DNA from: Chamaecyparis obtusa
Lineage: Eukaryota > Streptophyta > Pinopsida > Cupressales > Cupressaceae
Assembly: GCA_027943335.1 (NCBI GenBank)
Contig: BSBK01002088.1
Span: forward strand, 186,001-250,000
DNA: 64,000 bases
Reading direction: 5' to 3'
Part shown: positions 60,446 to 64,000 of the stretch, piece by piece
Position numbering within the stretch: position 1 is the stretch's first letter
Layout: every line of letters begins with the position of its first letter
Program-made: the position numbers and the translations under genes
Notes under the pieces: generated by a model
The model's database searches: none
What the model saw: the letters and a program-made list of their open reading frames with translations, nothing else
What the model was told of the DNA's origin: nothing

Positions 60446-61573
60446 TGTTGGCATTAAGCATGATTGTCATTAGTGACAACACTTATTCTGAGCAGAGCAT
60501 ACTGAGCAGAATAGTACATACTGAGCAAAATAGTAGATACCAAGTAGAACAGAACATACCGAGTAGAACATAGCATACCAAGTAGAGCAGAGCTTACCGA
60601 GTAGAATAGTGTGGACCGAGCTCGCAAAGTTTCATAGTGTTTACCGAGTGCTGCATAGTTAAACAAGAAATTTAGTTTCTACCGAGTAACACTTTATCTA
60701 CTGAGTCTCTAGTGTTTACCGAGTTTGAAACTACAACCGAGTGGTTAGTATGGACCGAGCTTCCACTTCTACCGAGTGCATGATGATGCCAAGTAACATA
60801 GTGGACACTGAGTATCAAAAAGTCACCGAGTTAGTTTGCAGTAACCGTGTAACTATATTTGGGCCGACTCAGTAATATTTGTGTTTACATGTTTAAGAGC
60901 CGACTTTGTAATTGTTTTGGAATTGACTTAGATTGATATATAAACAATGTTTTATGTCATATCGGAAAAATGATGAAATATAGACAAGTATGAAAAAGAA
61001 AGGCAGAGATAAGCGAATTACAAAGGGCTACAATAGTATAAGAAGCAGCAAAGATATATCCATCATAGAAGGTGATCAGTACATTAGAGAATCTCAATTA
61101 GCAAGTACATTTGCAAGTAAGAGATCTACTGTTTCATCCTAACAGGTGAATCAGCTTGAAATCCTTTAACCAGGTAGACTTAACAGTCTTTGTAAAAATA
61201 TCTTAACCGAGTGCATACTTCATTGTATGTTTGTAAAACCTCTAACAAGGTGGACCTAGCAGTCCTTATTGCTCCTAATAGGGAAGATCATCAGAAGTGA
61301 TCATTGTAAGCCTTAACCAACAAACTTTATACTGCAGTATTGAAGTTTTGTGGGCATCATCCCCACCCTAGTTTTACTTTCTACTTGGAAGGTTTCTAGG
61401 TCACCAAATCTTTGTGTTCTAAGTGTTATGAATGTTTTATTCTTTCTGTTACTCATGCATGCAGTCAGATTATCAATCTAATATTATTAAGATCTGAATC
61501 TGTTAAAAGTTTTGAAGTTACTGATTCACCCCTCCCCTCTGAGTAACCTAGATAGTCTTGAATATTTCCAATA
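60446..61573 (+). mobile_element. Solo LTR inserted in the H 3' LTR
   Basis: 1128 bp, TGTTGGCATTAAGC...TTTCCAATA, bordered by GGTCTT (60440-60445 and 61574-61579), i.e. a 5 bp duplication GTCTT plus one chance base. No internal genes, so it is a solo LTR. Related to E at 29189-30326 in the other orientation. Confidence 0.9.
60478..60860. repeat. TACCGAGT word array in the inserted solo LTR
   Basis: About 18 copies of ACCGAG/ACTGAG/ACCAAG at intervals near 15-30 bp (for example atagcataccaag, gcttaccgagtagaa, gtgtttaccgag, ttctaccgagtgc). Same word as the dyads in E. Confidence 0.85.
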
Positions 61574-62296
61574 GGTCTTACGATCTCAGAATGTTCTAAT
61601 TTTACATGTGGAGGTTCATCTCAGTCATATCAGCCTTCCAGTAAAGTTTCATGGCTAGATTAGGTCCAGTTTTGAAGATATTGAAGATTTTCGGTATTGG
61701 CAACAGGGTATAGAAACTTTGAACTCATTTTTGAAGGCTTTAGAGGTCCTAGATGAGGTTGAAAATTTGGGTAATGGGAATTTTGCGCAAGTCAAGCCTG
61801 TAGAGCACTTTGTGGTGTTTCCATAATGGGGTTATAATAGCCAATCAGGTCAACGGGTGATGACTTATGGTCTTCGGAAGTTGGGTCACTTGAAATGATG
61901 GAAAATAATTTTCTTCAAAATTTTTGTTTGGGTTTCAAAACTCATTTTGAGCCGACTTTGATGTTATAAATTGTAAAATAAAATAATTCTAAGTTTGGTC
62001 AGCCCTAAGGGCTAAATTTCTAAAACCTTCTCGGGCGATGGAAATTGCCTATATAAAGAAGGCCCGTAGTGTTGTCTAGAGTAGTTTTGGGTAGTAGATC
62101 TGGGTATTGATTCGAGGCTTTGTCCTATAGAATATTGTAAGGGAATGCCCATGTGGCTTTGCATATTGTAATTCTGAAAGTTTGTAATTCCACATTTGTG
62201 GAGATAATAAGAAGCCAATTTTCTGTTCTTGCATATTGTTGTTGTTTCTCTGTTTCTATTATATGTTTGTGGTATAAAGGGGAGCACCCTTCATCA

Positions 62297-63180
62297 AATT
62301 CATGGTATCTTCTTCTTCCTCAATCATGTGTGGAGTTCTAGGCTCCCTAGAAACCTTGATATTTTGTCCTTCAAAGTTGAAAGTAGTAAAAGATAAATCA
62401 CACTACATGTTGCCTCCCATAGAGGCACTCCACTTTCTTGATAATAACATCACATATTGAGGAGAAATATCAACCACTAAAACACTCATGGTCAGTTTTT
62501 TACCAAGGTATGCTGCCAGTCTATAAGGTAAAGCCTTGATAGTACCCACAACTGGTACTTCTCTTGAATCCATAGCCTAACATATCCCATGTGGGGTATC
62601 CACTTTCAGCGCTAGTGATTTCATAACTTCCATGGGCATAACAGTGTTTGATGCTCCTGAATCAATCATGTAATTTTTTAACAACTTTCCATTTATCAGT
62701 AAGGTTAAAAAAAAAGGATCAATTGTTCCTACCGAGGTACTAACAACATTTGTGTCCAAATAAATTTGAGGAATTTTAGAAACAATCTCCTCATTTTGAC
62801 TTTCATTTTCATCATCCAAAGTCACTACTTTCTTATCAATCCTTTCTGTCTTTTGGGCATCTATGGATGCCACACCATTCACCCAATTCAAATCTTTTTC
62901 CTTATGTTCCTCTATTCTCATCATCTCTAGCAAAGGAACCTTAACAGTGATCTGTGATAATAACTTTCTCATATTAATTGGGACATATTTAGAATCAAAG
63001 ACATCATGCTTCACATTTGTAGTTTCTTTATCATCATTTTGTATGAATGTATTTAGCGGTTCCTTGGTTAGGATCTTGAATTCCTTTTGCAAAGAGGGAA
63101 CAACTACCTCTAAGGGTTTAGCCTTTACTTTATAAATAATGTTAGGCTTGACATTATTCTTCACTTTGACCTTAATAACA
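62297..63180 (-). pseudogene. G protease and protease tail
   Basis: Active site NYMIDSGASNTVMPMEV, then LAAYLGKKLTMSVLVVDISP continuing to the H insertion. The protease has a long N-terminal linker rich in Lys, Val and Asp (QITVKVPLLEMMRIEEHKEK). TAG replaces Gln-like positions at GIC-stop-AMD and NM-stop-CDL. Confidence 0.88.
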
Positions 63181-64000
63181 TCAGCCCCCTTTTACTTACT
63201 TTGAGATGCTTTTACATCCCTTTCTATCTTCTTAATAAAAATACCAGCAATTTTTTGATTTGAATCACCAACTACTCTATCTCTTAAGTTATAATTTGTT
63301 TTAGCTTTAGTGACCATATCTATTGTTATCAAAGAAATTTCTTCATCAGATGTCCTTTTCAAAACAACTGTTTCTTCATCTTTGAGAGCATTGCACTGGA
63401 CATAATCTATCTTATCATCTTCCTCATCTGAAAAAACTTGCTGATGATATGACTCATTTCTAGTCTAAGAATTTGAAACATCTTGGTTCTCATTTTCTTC
63501 AGTAGAATCAACTTCATCCAAAAAGTGGGAGGAAATCATGCCACATCCCTGGTCATCATAGGGTTCCTGCTCATTACACTCTTGCTCCTCTTCGTAGAGA
63601 CACTCTGGGATATAACACAATAATTAGGATCATGTGGTGATTGACACAGAATACACCATGGGACCTCTTCAACCATATTCATTGAATTTGTTTGCAATGG
63701 GGCAGGGGTCCTATCATTTGGTTTATCCTTTCTTTCTAGGAGTATGGGCCTCCCATCCTTCCATTGAGTATTATAAGGATAATTCTGCATTCTTGGAAAC
63801 TTGTTAAAATTGTTAAAGGAAGGCTTGTCATTTCCTGCAACTTTATTATTTCTATTTTCACTAGGCCTTAAATCCTTTATTTCTTTCAAAATCTTCTTTA
63901 AACTATCATCATCCTTTGGTTTTACATTTGTAGGCTTTCCTGATTCTTTTCTATTCAACAACTGTGACTTGTTATCTTCCCTTCTTCCCAATTTCTCTAA
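63181..64000 (-). pseudogene. gag: G gag, C-terminal part (runs off the window)
   Basis: Gag tail with NNFNKFPRMQNYPYNTQWKD shared with F, then a zinc-knuckle-like VPWCILCQSPHDPNYC (C-X2-C-X3-H-X4-C). A frameshift near 63590 and TAG/TAA stops separate it from the protease. The N-terminal gag, leader, primer site and 5' LTR are outside the window. Confidence 0.85.

Larger units (their letters stand above)
54833..62296 (+). mobile_element. Chromovirus H, complete, inserted into G
   Basis: LTR 54833-55674, initiator-Met-type primer site, gag, PR, RT, RNase H, integrase, chromodomain, 3' LTR 60320-62296 (842 bp without its own insertion). TSDs are AATTT (54828-54832) and AATTC (62297-62301). The chromodomain marks a Ty3/gypsy chromovirus. 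It is full of stops but nearly free of indels. Confidence 0.95.
60320..62296 (+). mobile_element. H 3' LTR, split by a solo LTR
   Basis: 60320-60445 and 61574-62296 together match the 5' LTR. The break is after ttggtctt, with ggtctt repeated at 61574. Confidence 0.94.

Noticed and set aside
35072..63180. Idea that TAG is read through or reassigned as Gln in these elements
   Set aside because: Element A keeps an ordinary stop-free gag-PR frame, TAG also falls at Trp sites and with other lesions (YLAD, broken knuckle, frameshifts). Methylation-driven CAG to TAG decay is simpler.

Overview
The window is a gene-poor stretch of nuclear DNA from a seed plant with a large, repeat-rich genome. The evidence is plant-type Ty3/gypsy pol proteins with a second RNase H, a chromodomain chromovirus, plant primer-binding sites, a pentatricopeptide (PPR) gene fragment and long (TA)n tracts. 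The age and decay of the elements would suit a gymnosperm, but nothing here fixes the species. I found no intact host gene, tRNA, rRNA or CRISPR.

Layout. 1-8.3 kb: element A (minus strand), an intact gag-protease frame joined directly to the end of an integrase, with a long leader full of CG-containing octamers. 8.3-12.3 kb: the 5' part of element B (minus), with LTR, primer site and an orphan acidic ORF. 12.3-18.8 kb: element C (minus), a probable non-autonomous relative of the chromovirus at 55 kb, carrying an orphan acidic ORF and PPR and ankyrin-like fragments. 18.8-29.2 kb: LTR-like and AT-rich DNA, including a near-perfect 696 bp palindrome centred on (TA)n. 29.2-30.3 kb: a solo LTR with ACCGAG/CTCGGT dyads. 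30.3-37.4 kb: two diverged copies of an unrecognised protein of about 800 residues (called J), separated by an LTR-like block with a degenerate ~64 bp repeat. 37.8-49.9 kb: element F, complete with both LTRs, primer site and a target-site duplication (TSD). 51.2-64 kb: relative G, split by chromovirus H (54.8-62.3 kb), whose 3' LTR is itself split by another solo LTR.

How it fits together. The window is a stack of nested insertions: solo LTR into H, H into G, F into DNA next to G, and apparently A into B into C. F and G share an unusual order gag-PR-aRNH-RT-RNH-IN, with an active-looking archaeal-type RNase H before RT and a degenerate ordinary RNase H after it. Decay is mainly by point substitution: long frames survive with few or no indels, and about three quarters of the in-frame stops are TAG, mostly at glutamine or tryptophan positions, as expected from cytosine-methylation damage at CAG. 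ORF and LTR borders were read by eye; borders marked approximate could move by tens to hundreds of bases.
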